Source: Novosphingobium malaysiense (GTDB lineage Bacteria > Pseudomonadota > Alphaproteobacteria > Sphingomonadales > Sphingomonadaceae). Taken from it: 64,000 bases of DNA. The stretch lies in contig NZ_JTDI01000003.1 of NCBI RefSeq assembly GCF_000802225.1, positions 992,001 through 1,056,000 of the forward strand, given 5' to 3'. Below, in pieces: positions 47,157 through 56,882 of the stretch. A program made the translations under genes and the position numbers. Numbering within the stretch: the first letter of the stretch is position 1; each line of letters begins with the position of its first letter. The notes beneath the pieces are model-generated. The model was not told the DNA's origin and did not search any database. It was given only the letters and a program-made list of their open reading frames with translations.

Positions 47157-48299
47157 TTACGCTCTCTGCAGCCTCTCGCTCACGATCTTGCCGCCCTGTG
47201 TCAGGCGAACGGCATCCCCAATTTCCTCGTCGAGCACGGGCTTGCCCTGGTCCTTGTCCCAGAAGGCGGACAGAAAGTTGAACAGGTTGCGCGCATAGAG
47301 AGCCGATGCGTCGGCAGCGAGATGCGCAGGCGTGTTGGAGAAACCGATGATCTTCACTCCATGCCTCTCGACCACCTCGTCAGGCACCGTCCCTTCGACG
47401 TTCCCGCCCTGCGGCGCGGCAAGGTCGAATATCACGCTACCCGCCTTCATCGTCGCGATCTGCGCGTCGGTGATCAGCCGCGGTGCAGCCAGGCCCGGGA
47501 TCAGCGCGGTGGTGATGACGATGTCCTGCTTGGCGATGTGGGCGGAAACCAGTTCGGCCTGCGCCTTCTGGTATTCCTCGCTCATCTCGCTGGCATAGCC
47601 GCCCGATCCTTCGCCTTCGATGCCCTCGACATTCTCGACGAAGATCGGCTTGGCGCCCAGCGAGAGAATCTGCTCCCGGGTCGCCGAGCGCACGTCCGTC
47701 GCCGAGACCTGCGCGCCCAGGCGGCGGGCCGTGGCGATGGCCTGGAGGCCGGCCACGCCGACGCCCATGACGAAGCACTTGGCGGCGCTGATCGTCCCCG
47801 CTGCCGTCATCATCATCGGAAAGGCCCGGCCATAGAGATCGGCCGCGGCGATGACCGCCTTGTAGCCAGCGAGGTTCGACTGGCTGGAAAGGACGTCCAT
47901 CGATTGCGCGCGCGTGATGCGCGGCATGAACTCCATCGCCAGCGCCTCGAGTCCGGCGGAAGCATAGGCGTGCACGCGCTCGCGCTGGCCGAAGGGGTCG
48001 AGGATGCCGACGACCCAGGCACCCGGGACTGTCGTACCGAGCAACGCCGGATCGGGTCCCTGCACCCCCAGCACGATATGCGCGCCGGACACGACGACAT
48101 CGGCCGGGCCCATTTCGGCCCCGGCAGCGCGGTAGTCTTCGTCGGATATGCTGGCGGCATTGCCGGCGCCGCTTTCGACCGCGACGGATGCGCCGAGGGC
48201 CGTCAGCTTCCTTACCGTCTCGGGGGTGGCCGAAACGCGTGTTTCCCCCGAAGCACGCTCCTTGAGGACCGCGATCCGCTGGCCTTGCGGTGCCGTCAA
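47157..48299 (-). CDS. pntAA: NAD(P) transhydrogenase alpha subunit, NAD-binding part
   Basis: A 380-residue soluble NAD-binding domain I, related to alanine dehydrogenase. Blocks include RIAVLKERASGETRVSATPETV, the Rossmann VMGVGVAGLQAIATARRLGA and the ALIPGLAAPRLIT segment. The start is TTG at 48299: the frame upstream is open only to the previous gene's stop and offers no ATG or GTG. It follows the cox4-like peptide by 15 bp. Confidence 0.96.
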   Translation of the reverse strand: MTAPQGQRIAVLKERASGETRVSATPETVRKLTALGASVAVESGAGNAASISDEDYRAAGAEMGPADVVVSGAHIVLGVQGPDPALLGTTVPGAWVVGILDPFGQRERVHAYASAGLEALAMEFMPRITRAQSMDVLSSQSNLAGYKAVIAAADLYGRAFPMMMTAAGTISAAKCFVMGVGVAGLQAIATARRLGAQVSATDVRSATREQILSLGAKPIFVENVEGIEGEGSGGYASEMSEEYQKAQAELVSAHIAKQDIVITTALIPGLAAPRLITDAQIATMKAGSVIFDLAAPQGGNVEGTVPDEVVERHGVKIIGFSNTPAHLAADASALYARNLFNFLSAFWDKDQGKPVLDEEIGDAVRLTQGGKIVSERLQRA

Positions 48300-48314
48300 T
48301 TCACGCGACCCCGA

Positions 48315-48440
48315 TCAGGAAGTGATCAGGGCGACGACGATTGCGACAACCACGATGGTGATGCCGGCACCCCAGACCGAGGCCTTGATAAAGCCGTTGT
48401 AGGTAGCCTGCGCCGTCTTGATGTCGTTGCCAGAAGCCAT
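48315..48440 (-). CDS. aa3-type cytochrome c oxidase subunit IV-like peptide
   Basis: A 41-residue single-helix membrane peptide: a short soluble N-terminus MASGNDIKTAQATYNGFIKA, then one transmembrane helix (SVWGAGITIVVVAIVVALITS). The pattern (x-T-Y-x-G-F-I-K-x-S/W) matches the bacterial aa3 oxidase subunit IV family (COX4_pro_2) known from Paracoccus/Rhodobacter, where it is a small non-essential subunit. No oxidase genes are near; it heads the pnt operon, with AAGGGG before its ATG. Confidence 0.85.
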   Translation of the reverse strand: MASGNDIKTAQATYNGFIKASVWGAGITIVVVAIVVALITS

Positions 48441-48652
48441 GAACTCTATTCCCCTTGAGGTCCATCTGATCGCACCGCTCTAGCCGGGGGCGCCCGCCCG
48501 CTCAAGTGGGAAGCCGGCACAGTCTCACAAAGTACAGATCGCGGACCGTTCGCCCCGCAAGCGCGCGAGTCATTTCAGGCTTAATCCCGTCTTTACCTGA
48601 TTCGGCTATCCCGGTGTCCCATTCCGAGAAAGCTGAAAGCAACGGCACTACC

Positions 48653-50077
48653 ATGGCGGATATCGATCAACGCCTTCTCATGCTCATCGACGATGAGCCG
48701 GCCCAGAGCCGCCTCATCTCGGCATTGGCGGCAAGAGAAGGCTGGCGCACCGTCATCGTGCGCGATGCCGAAACCGCAATCGCGACGCTGGGTACCCGGC
48801 AGGGCATGCAGCTTTCGGCCATTATCCTCGACCAGTGGGTGCCCGGCGAAGACGCTTGCGCACTGATTGCCGAACTCAAGAATCGCCGGCCCGCGCTTCC
48901 CATTCTCATGCTCACCACCAGCACCTCGCCGCTGCTGGCGGTGGAGGCGATGCGCGCCGGGGCCACCGACTACCTCGTCAAACCGGTTGCACCCGACAGA
49001 CTGATGCACGCGCTGCGCTCGGCCACGACGCGTGAGGCGCCGCGCGACGAGCTTGCCCCGCTGACCGAGAAGATGCCCTCTAACCCCGATTTCGAATCGA
49101 TGATCGGGGCTTCGCCGAATTTCCGCAAGGCGCTGGCCGTGGCTGCCAAGGCTGCGCGCGGACACAGCCCGGTGCTGATCGAAGGTGAAAGCGGGACCGG
49201 CAAGGAAATGCTGATCCGGGCCATGCATGCGGCCAGCCCGCGGGCCAAGATGCCGCTGCGCCTTGTCAATATCGGCGGCCTTTCCGCAAGTTCGATCGAA
49301 TCCGTGCTGTTCGGTCACGAAAAGGGAGCCTTTCCCGGCGCCTTCGATCGCCAGATCGGTGCCCTGCAGCACTGCGACGGCGCCACGCTTGCGCTGGACG
49401 AGATCGACCGGCTCCCCGTTTCGGTCCAGGAACGCCTGCTCGAATCGCTGCGCAAGAGCGACGTCCGGCCCATCGGCGCCCCCTATTCCTTCCGCATCGA
49501 CGTGCGTCTGATCGCGGCCAGCAACATTCCCCTGGCAGACCTCGTGTCGCAGGGGCATTTCCTGCCCGAATTGCTGCAGATGCTGTCGCACACGCACGTG
49601 CTCCTGCCGCCGCTTCGCGAACGCACCGGCGACATTCCCGCCCTCACCCGCTTCTTCCTTGCCCGGATCGGCGAACAGCCGGGCCTGCGCGAGCTGGGCA
49701 TCACCGACGGCGCGCTCTCGCTGCTCGCAGCCTACGATTGGCCCGGAAACGTGCGCCAGTTGCAGGCGGTGCTGTTCCGCGCCGCCGTGTTCTGCGACGG
49801 CGATGCGCTCACCGCGGAAGATTTTCCACAGCTTCTAAACATCCTTGGCACAGGTACGTCCACAAGCACCAGCAACCCGATGCACGAGAGCTCCGGGGTC
49901 ATGCTCTACACCGACGACGGCAACCTGCGGCCGCTGGAAGAAATCGAGGCGGACGTCATCCGCCTGGCCATCGGCCTCTATCGCGGCCGCATGACCGAAG
50001 TCGCCCGCCGGCTCGGAATCGGCCGTTCCACGCTCTACCGCAAGCTGTCCGAACTCGGCATCGACAACGCCGCCTGA
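48653..50077 (+). CDS. NtrC-like response regulator with altered sigma-54 motifs
   Basis: A 474-residue protein: receiver domain 1-120 with intact phosphorylation residues (Asp13, Asp14, acceptor Asp60, Thr88/89, Lys110), AAA+ domain ~145-390, and a Fis-type helix-turn-helix 447-470 (EVARRLGIGRSTLYRKL). The AAA+ has Walker A GESGTGKE (178-185), Walker B DEID and sensor II WPGNVRQL, but the sigma-54 loop is GAFPGA (225-230) instead of GAFTGA, and both arginine-finger positions (FR-x5-R in PspF-type activators) are Leu304 and Met310 in FLPELLQML. The ATG at 48653 gives MADIDQRLL. It is divergent from the cox4-pnt operon. Confidence 0.92.
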   Translation: MADIDQRLLMLIDDEPAQSRLISALAAREGWRTVIVRDAETAIATLGTRQGMQLSAIILDQWVPGEDACALIAELKNRRPALPILMLTTSTSPLLAVEAMRAGATDYLVKPVAPDRLMHALRSATTREAPRDELAPLTEKMPSNPDFESMIGASPNFRKALAVAAKAARGHSPVLIEGESGTGKEMLIRAMHAASPRAKMPLRLVNIGGLSASSIESVLFGHEKGAFPGAFDRQIGALQHCDGATLALDEIDRLPVSVQERLLESLRKSDVRPIGAPYSFRIDVRLIAASNIPLADLVSQGHFLPELLQMLSHTHVLLPPLRERTGDIPALTRFFLARIGEQPGLRELGITDGALSLLAAYDWPGNVRQLQAVLFRAAVFCDGDALTAEDFPQLLNILGTGTSTSTSNPMHESSGVMLYTDDGNLRPLEEIEADVIRLAIGLYRGRMTEVARRLGIGRSTLYRKLSELGIDNAA

Positions 50078-50116
50078 CCCGTCCAAGTTCTCTCTCGACA
50101 AGGGAGAGGGACTTTC

Positions 50117-50581
50117 ATGGATACCTGCGAGCGACTTGCCGCCATCGAGGACATCAAGCAGCTCAAGGCGCGCTACTGGCGAGGCGTGGACAATGGTGAT
50201 GCCGCGCTGGTCCGCTCGGTACTCGCCGAAGACTGCGAACTGGACTACATGGGCTGTTGCACAGACCCGGTAACCGGCATCGACCACATGCCGGCCATGA
50301 ACATGGTCCTCAAGGGCCGCGACACCTGGCCCGACACGACCGACCCCATCGGGCCCAAGATCGTCACCGTCCACCAGGGCAACGATCCCGACATCACCGT
50401 CGAAAGCGAAACGCGGGCGTGCGGCATCTGGTGCTTCACCGACCGCTTTTTCCTGCCGCCCGGCGGACCGTTCGAGCGCCTTACCGGATGGGGCCGCTAT
50501 CACGAGACCTACGAAAACAAGGGTGACGGCTGGAAACTGAAGACCACGCGGATCGAACGGCTGCGCGTCGAAGTAGCCTGA
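50117..50581 (+). CDS. SnoaL/NTF2-like protein
   Basis: A 154-residue protein of the NTF2-like (SnoaL) superfamily: N-terminal AIEDIKQLKARYWRGVDNGDA and EDCELDY strand segment, with a C-terminal WGRYHETYENKGDGWKLKTTRIERL. Members are small isomerases, hydrolases or binding proteins in polyketide, steroid or aromatic metabolism. GGAGAGGGAC precedes the ATG. It starts 39 bp after the NtrC-like gene and is followed by two related-pathway genes. Confidence 0.85.
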   Translation: MDTCERLAAIEDIKQLKARYWRGVDNGDAALVRSVLAEDCELDYMGCCTDPVTGIDHMPAMNMVLKGRDTWPDTTDPIGPKIVTVHQGNDPDITVESETRACGIWCFTDRFFLPPGGPFERLTGWGRYHETYENKGDGWKLKTTRIERLRVEVA

Positions 50582-50765
50582 CCGGCCCTGAAGAACACCG
50601 AACGCTTGCCGGGCGAACCAGAAGGTTTTCTCTTCGCCTTGCCGCCAGAGTCTAGCTTTCGCGGTTGACCGCACGACCTCCGGCGAGGACATTCGCGCCG
50701 CTCGACGGCACTCGCCCCCGGCAAAGGGCGCCCGGAAAGCCGGCGTTACGATGGGAGAACTCGCG

Positions 50766-51155
50766 ATGACACCAACCCAGACCGTACTGGCCTTCCTGGC
50801 CGAACTGGAAAAACCGGAAGGCTTCGAGGCTGGCGTTCGCAAGTTCTTCACGCCGACCACCCGCTATCTGAACGTTGGCATGTCGGATACCACAGGGGTG
50901 GATGAAACCGTCGAATTCGTCCGCGGGTTCGAGGCCCAGACCGGCATCAGCTACATGATCGCCGACATGCTGGCCATCGCCGAAGACGGCAACAAGGTAC
51001 TCACCGAACGGATCGACAAGCTCTATGCCGCCGACGGTACGCTGGTCATGGCACCTCCGGTCATGGGCATCTTCGAAACCGGCGACGGGAAGATCACCGG
51101 CTGGCGCGATTATTTCGATACTCTGCAAGCAACCGGAGGGCAGGCTCCTTCATGA
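50766..51155 (+). CDS. Limonene-1,2-epoxide-hydrolase-like (NTF2 fold) protein
   Basis: A 129-residue protein with the same small alpha/beta fold; TVLAFLAELEKPEGFEAGVRKFFTPTTRYLNVGMSDTTG and ITGWRDYFDTLQ resemble limonene-1,2-epoxide hydrolase. Catalytic residues of LEH (Asp, Arg, Asp) may be matched by Asp/Arg in the ERIDKLY and GWRDYFD segments, but this needs alignment. The start at 50766 has GGGAGAACT upstream; an ATG 15 bp earlier is possible. It overlaps the SDR gene by 4 bp. Confidence 0.8.
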   Translation: MTPTQTVLAFLAELEKPEGFEAGVRKFFTPTTRYLNVGMSDTTGVDETVEFVRGFEAQTGISYMIADMLAIAEDGNKVLTERIDKLYAADGTLVMAPPVMGIFETGDGKITGWRDYFDTLQATGGQAPS

Positions 51156-51919
51156 CGGAATTCGAAGGGAGGAGCGCCCTCGTCACCGGCGCCGCCTCCG
51201 GCATCGGCGCTGCCACGGCGCGATGGCTCGACGCGCGTGGCATAGGCCGCCTGGTGCTCGTCGATCGCGACGAGGCGGCGCTCGGGGCGCTGGATTTGCG
51301 CGCGCAGGTTCGCTGCGTGGTGGGGGACGTGGCCGAGGAGGCCCTGTGGGATGACATCGAGCAGAGCGAAACGACCCTGCACCATGCCGTGCTCAATGCC
51401 GGTGTTGCGGACGGATGCCCGATCGCGACACTCGACTTCGCCGAATGGCGGCGCATCCTGTCGGTGAACCTCGACGGCATGTTCCTGTCCCTGCGCTCGG
51501 CGCTGCGACTGATGACCCAAGACGAAGACACCGTCGGACGCAGCGCCGTGCTCACCAGTTCCGTAGCAGGCATCAAGCCCGTGGCGATGACGGCGGCCTA
51601 CGGCTCAAGCAAGGCGGCCGTGGCCCACCTTTCCCGCATCGCCGCTGCCGAGTACGCCTCCCAAGGCATACGGATCAATGCCGTCGCGCCCGGACGGGTC
51701 GACACCCCCATCTGGACCAAGAACGCCCATTTCCAGCAAATGGTCGAGGATCTCGGCAGCCGCGAAGCGGCGCTGGAAAAGCTGGCGGAGGATTCGACGC
51801 CCCTCGGCCGCTTCGCCAGCGCCGAAGAAATGGCCGGCCAGATCGGCTTCCTGCTTTCCGACGCGGCTTGGAACGTGACCGGCACGGTCCTCGTCAGCGA
51901 CGGCGGCTACAGCCTCTGA
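51152..51919 (+). CDS. Short-chain dehydrogenase/reductase
   Basis: A 255-residue classical SDR. The cofactor motif VTGAASGIGAAT (TGx3GxG) is at the N-terminus; catalytic Ser in LTSSVAGIKP and Tyr-x3-Lys in AAYGSSKAAV are present. The 3' motif DTPIWTK and NVTGTVLVSDGGYSL are typical of 3-oxoacyl-reductase-like SDRs. An ATGA overlap with the LEH-like gene implies a joint function, probably epoxide or diol turnover of an unknown substrate. Convergent with the next gene. Confidence 0.93.
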   Translation: MTEFEGRSALVTGAASGIGAATARWLDARGIGRLVLVDRDEAALGALDLRAQVRCVVGDVAEEALWDDIEQSETTLHHAVLNAGVADGCPIATLDFAEWRRILSVNLDGMFLSLRSALRLMTQDEDTVGRSAVLTSSVAGIKPVAMTAAYGSSKAAVAHLSRIAAAEYASQGIRINAVAPGRVDTPIWTKNAHFQQMVEDLGSREAALEKLAEDSTPLGRFASAEEMAGQIGFLLSDAAWNVTGTVLVSDGGYSL

Positions 51920-51929
51920 CCGGCAGCGA

Positions 51930-52283
51930 TCAGTTCTCGAAATAGACCTGCGGAATGCGATAGCCCTTCTTCGCCATGGCCTTCACGTAGTCGTGGCGAT
52001 TGTCCTTGAGTTCGTGCGTGTATTCCGACCACGCATCGCGCGTATCCTCCAGGTCGCTTGCCCGCTTGAGGTCGCTGGCCAGTTCCTTCTGCGATTCGGT
52101 CACGTTGATGCGGTAGTCGTACCACTTGCTGTTCGCGACACCGCCGATCGGCGACTGGATGATGCGGGCCTCTTCCTGGCGAGCCATCTGCTCCTCGTAC
52201 ATCATCGGCACGGCCGCCATGGCAACGGCAGGCACCGCGACGAGACCGACGGCGGCAGCGCGAAAGAACAGGGTCTGCTTCAT
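51930..52283 (-). CDS. Exported hypothetical protein
   Basis: A 117-residue protein with a signal peptide (MKQTLFFRAAAVGLVAVPAVAMA, cleavage near AMA-AVP) and a charged, helical mature part (ESQKELASDLKRASDLEDTRDAWSEYTHELKDNRHDYVKAM). I see no family. Probably periplasmic. It ends 10 bp from the convergent SDR gene. The 191 bp upstream of it, before folP, show nothing I can name. Confidence 0.7.
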   Translation of the reverse strand: MKQTLFFRAAAVGLVAVPAVAMAAVPMMYEEQMARQEEARIIQSPIGGVANSKWYDYRINVTESQKELASDLKRASDLEDTRDAWSEYTHELKDNRHDYVKAMAKKGYRIPQVYFEN

Positions 52284-52474
52284 GGTTTAAACTCCCTTCT
52301 GCTTGACGCGCGAACGACCAATCGTCCGCGGTTGGAGAAGGAACGAACCCGCGTACCAATTTCATCCCGCCGGCACGACAATAAGCCCGAAAAAAGGAGT
52401 CGGCCGCCATTTCAACCTAGACCGCCAGCCTTAGAAACTTCAGGTTAGCCAATACCTTATAGCTGGATTCCCGG

Positions 52475-53602
52475 TCAGTCGGCCAGCTGCGAAAAATCCG
52501 TAAGGGCGGCATCGCGAAGCCCGCGCCAGACGCGAACCGCCTGCACGGTTTCGGGGACGTCGTGAACGCGCAGGATGTGCGCGCCTGCCTCCATCGCCTT
52601 GACCGCAAGCATGATGGACCCGCCCAGCCGCTCGTGCGGCTGCGCCTCGTAAGACAGCGCCCCGATCATCCGCTTGCGGCTGGCCCCGACGAGCAGGGGC
52701 TGCCCGAGTGCGTGGAACAGCGGCAGTCCATTCATCAGCGCTAGGTTCTCGGCCACCGACTTGCCGAAGCCGATGCCGGGATCGAGGATGATTTTTTCAG
52801 GCGCGACTCCCGCGGCAACGACCTCGTCGCGCCGCGCCGCCAGCCAGTCGAACACGTCGAGCACAACGTCGGCGTAGGTGCCGTTCGAATGCAGATCGTC
52901 CGCCTTGCCCGGGGCATGCATGAGCACGACCGGAGCCCCGCTCGCTGCCGCCAGTTCCACGCTGCGCGGATCGTAGCGCAGCGCAGAAACGTCGTTGATG
53001 ACGTGCGCCCCCGCCTGCAGGCTCGCCTCCATGACCGCCGGCCGCCGGGTATCGATGCTGATCGCCGCGCCCATCGCGGCAAGTTGTTCGACCATCGGCA
53101 CGACGCGCTTGAGTTCGTCGCCTTCCCACACGGCGCCCGCACCCGGCCGGGTCGATTCCCCGCCGACGTCGACAATCGCGGCCCCCGTCTCGAGCATGGC
53201 GGACGCGTGATCGCCGGCAATCTGCGGGTCGTCGAGAAACTCGCCGCCGTCCGAAAAACTGTCTGGAGTCATGTTGAGGATACCCATGACCTGCGGCTGT
53301 TCGAGCCGGATCGTGCGGGTACCACCGCCCTTGATCGCGAAATCGAGAGGCGCGTGGACCTTGCGCAAGTTGGCCCACTGCATTTCGCCCTCGGCGGCAA
53401 GATCGGCCGAGAGCCCCGCCAGGGCGGCAGGCATTTCCTCGACCGAACAACGCTGGCGCGACACGATCCTGCCGTTCTCGCGGACGATCATCGCAAAGCG
53501 ACTGGCCCAGACCATCGTGCCGCCGAGGCGCACTACCTGCCCCTCCTCGCTCTGGGGGCTTTCGGCCAGGGCGATGGGACGAATGTAGAGCGATCGGGTC
53601 AT
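52475..53602 (-). CDS. folP: Dihydropteroate synthase with N-terminal extension
   Basis: A 375-residue folate enzyme joining pterin pyrophosphate to p-aminobenzoate; the target of sulfonamides. Core signatures: VMGILNMTPDSFSDGG (residues 106-120), DVGGESTRPGA, NDVSALRYD, and LVGASRKRMIG. In E. coli the first motif is near residue 15-30, so this protein carries roughly 85-100 extra N-terminal residues with no recognised motif. The ATG at 53602 is used. Confidence 0.95.
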   Translation of the reverse strand: MTRSLYIRPIALAESPQSEEGQVVRLGGTMVWASRFAMIVRENGRIVSRQRCSVEEMPAALAGLSADLAAEGEMQWANLRKVHAPLDFAIKGGGTRTIRLEQPQVMGILNMTPDSFSDGGEFLDDPQIAGDHASAMLETGAAIVDVGGESTRPGAGAVWEGDELKRVVPMVEQLAAMGAAISIDTRRPAVMEASLQAGAHVINDVSALRYDPRSVELAAASGAPVVLMHAPGKADDLHSNGTYADVVLDVFDWLAARRDEVVAAGVAPEKIILDPGIGFGKSVAENLALMNGLPLFHALGQPLLVGASRKRMIGALSYEAQPHERLGGSIMLAVKAMEAGAHILRVHDVPETVQAVRVWRGLRDAALTDFSQLAD

Positions 53603-53663
53603 GGTCTCTTACCCTTGCTGAGAAAGGCGCGAAGGGGGCGCTTAGGACGGTTTGCGTGTCGGC

Positions 53664-53783
53664 GCAAAGACACGAAGAAGATTGTACACGGGACGCCTTT
53701 CGACCTGCCGCTCGACACCGGAGGTACGGCGCCGCGGCCCGGCCTGGCATCTCCCGCTAAAGATATCTTCTTCGTGCCTTTGC
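53664..53783. repeat. Inverted-repeat element between ccrM and folP
   Basis: GCAAAGACACGAAGAAGAT (53664-53682) and ATCTTCTTCGTGCCTTTGC (53765-53783) are complementary at 18 of 19 positions and flank 82 bp. No reading frame is evident inside. It looks like a short non-autonomous palindromic element. I recall similar arm sequences elsewhere in sphingomonad genomes, but this is from memory. Confidence 0.7.
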
Positions 53784-53830
53784 ACACTCCCCCAACCGAT
53801 CTCCGAACCTCTCGTAAAAATTGACCCCGA

Positions 53831-55137
<1,307 letters not shown>

Positions 55138-55243
55138 TATATCTAGGGGGCGTTGCCCCAGGGACTCACTGCAAAAAATAGTTCTGCCCGCCCACGCCGG
55201 TCTGGGGTAGCGTGTCGCTGGAAGAACATTCTGGGGAAATGCC

Positions 55244-55957
55244 GTGGCTCTCAAGATAATCGGTGCGGGGCTTGGCCGAACGGGAACGATGTCGCTCAAG
55301 CTGGCGCTCGAACACCTCGGTTTCGGCCCCTGCTATCACATGTCGGAACTGCTCGCGTCAGCGCGTCGCAACCTGCCGCTATGGCTCGACGTGGTCGCCG
55401 GAAAGCCCGACTGGGATACGATATTCGACGGCTACTGCTCGACCACCGACTACCCCGCCTGCAACTACTGGCGCGAACTGGCCGACCATTTCCCCGAGGC
55501 CAAGATCATTCTGACCACCCGCGATCCCGATTCCTGGTTCAACTCGGTAAGCGAGACGATCTTCAGCCCGGACCATCTCGCCAGCTTCCAGGCCGAACCG
55601 GTCGGCACCTTCATCCGCGGCACCGTAACCCGCGACTTTGCAGACCGCATCCACGACCGCACCTTCATGACCGATTTCTTCGCCAGGCGAAACGAGGAGA
55701 TCATCGCGACCATTCCCGCCGAAAGGCTGCTCGTCCTGCCCGTGGGCGCCGGCTGGGAGCCCTTGTGCAACTTTCTCGGCGTCGAGGTCCCGAAAGGGCC
55801 CTACCCCAGGGTCAATACGGAAAAGGAATGGCTGGCGACCGTTCCCCATGACCCCGATCATCACCCCACGCCCGACGAAGCCGAGCGTTTCGGCAAGCGG
55901 TTCATTTCCGCGATGCGTGACCAGGCTTTCGGCAACCGGGATCAGCCCAGCGGATAG
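55244..55957 (+). CDS. Sulfotransferase family protein
   Basis: A 237-residue protein of the P-loop sulfotransferase type. The PAPS-binding loop is GAGLGRTGTMSLKLALEHLG near the N-terminus, and KIILTTRDPDSWFNSVSETI is the second PAPS motif. It probably transfers sulfate from PAPS to an unknown acceptor. GTG start at 55244, with GGGGAAAT upstream. It is divergent from ccrM and overlaps the next convergent gene by 16 bp at the 3' end. Confidence 0.87.
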   Translation: MALKIIGAGLGRTGTMSLKLALEHLGFGPCYHMSELLASARRNLPLWLDVVAGKPDWDTIFDGYCSTTDYPACNYWRELADHFPEAKIILTTRDPDSWFNSVSETIFSPDHLASFQAEPVGTFIRGTVTRDFADRIHDRTFMTDFFARRNEEIIATIPAERLLVLPVGAGWEPLCNFLGVEVPKGPYPRVNTEKEWLATVPHDPDHHPTPDEAERFGKRFISAMRDQAFGNRDQPSG

Positions 55958-56853
55958 CGCACGCCGGTCATGTCTTCGGAAACCTGCCATAGGCGCTGCG
56001 CCAATTCGGTGTCGCGCGCCATGTCGGTACGCTTGGCCACTCCGGAAGGTCCCGAGGCGCCGCCCATCCGCTGTGGGCCGTAGAACTCGCCCGGAACCGC
56101 ATCCGGCGCAGTCGCGGCCTGCAGCGTCGGCCAGGCGCCCTGTGCCGCACTGTTGAAGATCGCTCCGGCGAGCGGGAATAACACGCGGAAGATGCCGCTG
56201 TGCCGGTCGAGATCGGTCTTGGCGAAGCCCGGATGACAGGCATAGGCGGTCACGGGCGAACCCGCAGCCTTCAGGCGCCGGTCCAGTTCCAGCAGGTGCA
56301 GCAGGTTCATCAGCTTGCTGTCCGAATAGCGCTGCGTGCGGCTATAGCGCTGGTGCGCGTCGAGATCGTCCCAGTCGATCTTGCCGCCCTTGTGCGCAAG
56401 GCTCGAGGTAATCACAACGCGCGAACCCGCCGATTCCGCCAGCTTGGGCAGCAGCAGGCCGGTCAGCGCGAAGGGAGCCAGGTGGTTGACGCCGAATTGC
56501 AGCTCGTGCCCCTGCGCCGTGCGCTGCAGCGGTGGAAACATGACGCCGGCATTGTTCACCAGCACATCGAGCCGCGGCTCGTCTGCGCTCACCTTGCGCG
56601 CGCAGTCATGCACCGAGCCGATGTCCGCCTGATCAAGATGCACGAACGCCAGATTCGCGCCGGGAACGGCCATGCGGATACGCTCGATCGCCTTGCGGGC
56701 CTTGTCCTCGTTGCGGCAGGCCATCAGCACGCGGGCGCCGTTGGCGGCGAGCGCCTTCGACGTCTCGTAGCCAAGCCCGGTGTTCGCGCCCGTTACGAGG
56801 AAACACTTGCCGGCCTGTGACACCACGTCCTTGGCGGTAAAGCCTTTCGCCAT
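55942..56853 (-). CDS. Short-chain dehydrogenase (retinol dehydrogenase-like)
   Basis: A 303-residue SDR. TGANTGLGYETSKALA is the cofactor motif; NNAGV, ITSSLAHKGG and YSDSKLMN (Y-x3-K) follow. The pattern resembles retinol/protochlorophyllide-type SDRs acting on lipophilic substrates. ATG 56853 has GCAGGAG upstream. The first ~50 codons of the open frame before it are not coding-like. Overlaps the sulfotransferase 3' end. Confidence 0.92.
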   Translation of the reverse strand: MAKGFTAKDVVSQAGKCFLVTGANTGLGYETSKALAANGARVLMACRNEDKARKAIERIRMAVPGANLAFVHLDQADIGSVHDCARKVSADEPRLDVLVNNAGVMFPPLQRTAQGHELQFGVNHLAPFALTGLLLPKLAESAGSRVVITSSLAHKGGKIDWDDLDAHQRYSRTQRYSDSKLMNLLHLLELDRRLKAAGSPVTAYACHPGFAKTDLDRHSGIFRVLFPLAGAIFNSAAQGAWPTLQAATAPDAVPGEFYGPQRMGGASGPSGVAKRTDMARDTELAQRLWQVSEDMTGVRYPLG

Positions 56854-56882
56854 CTCTCTGCTCCTGCCCCTTGCGCCCCGCC

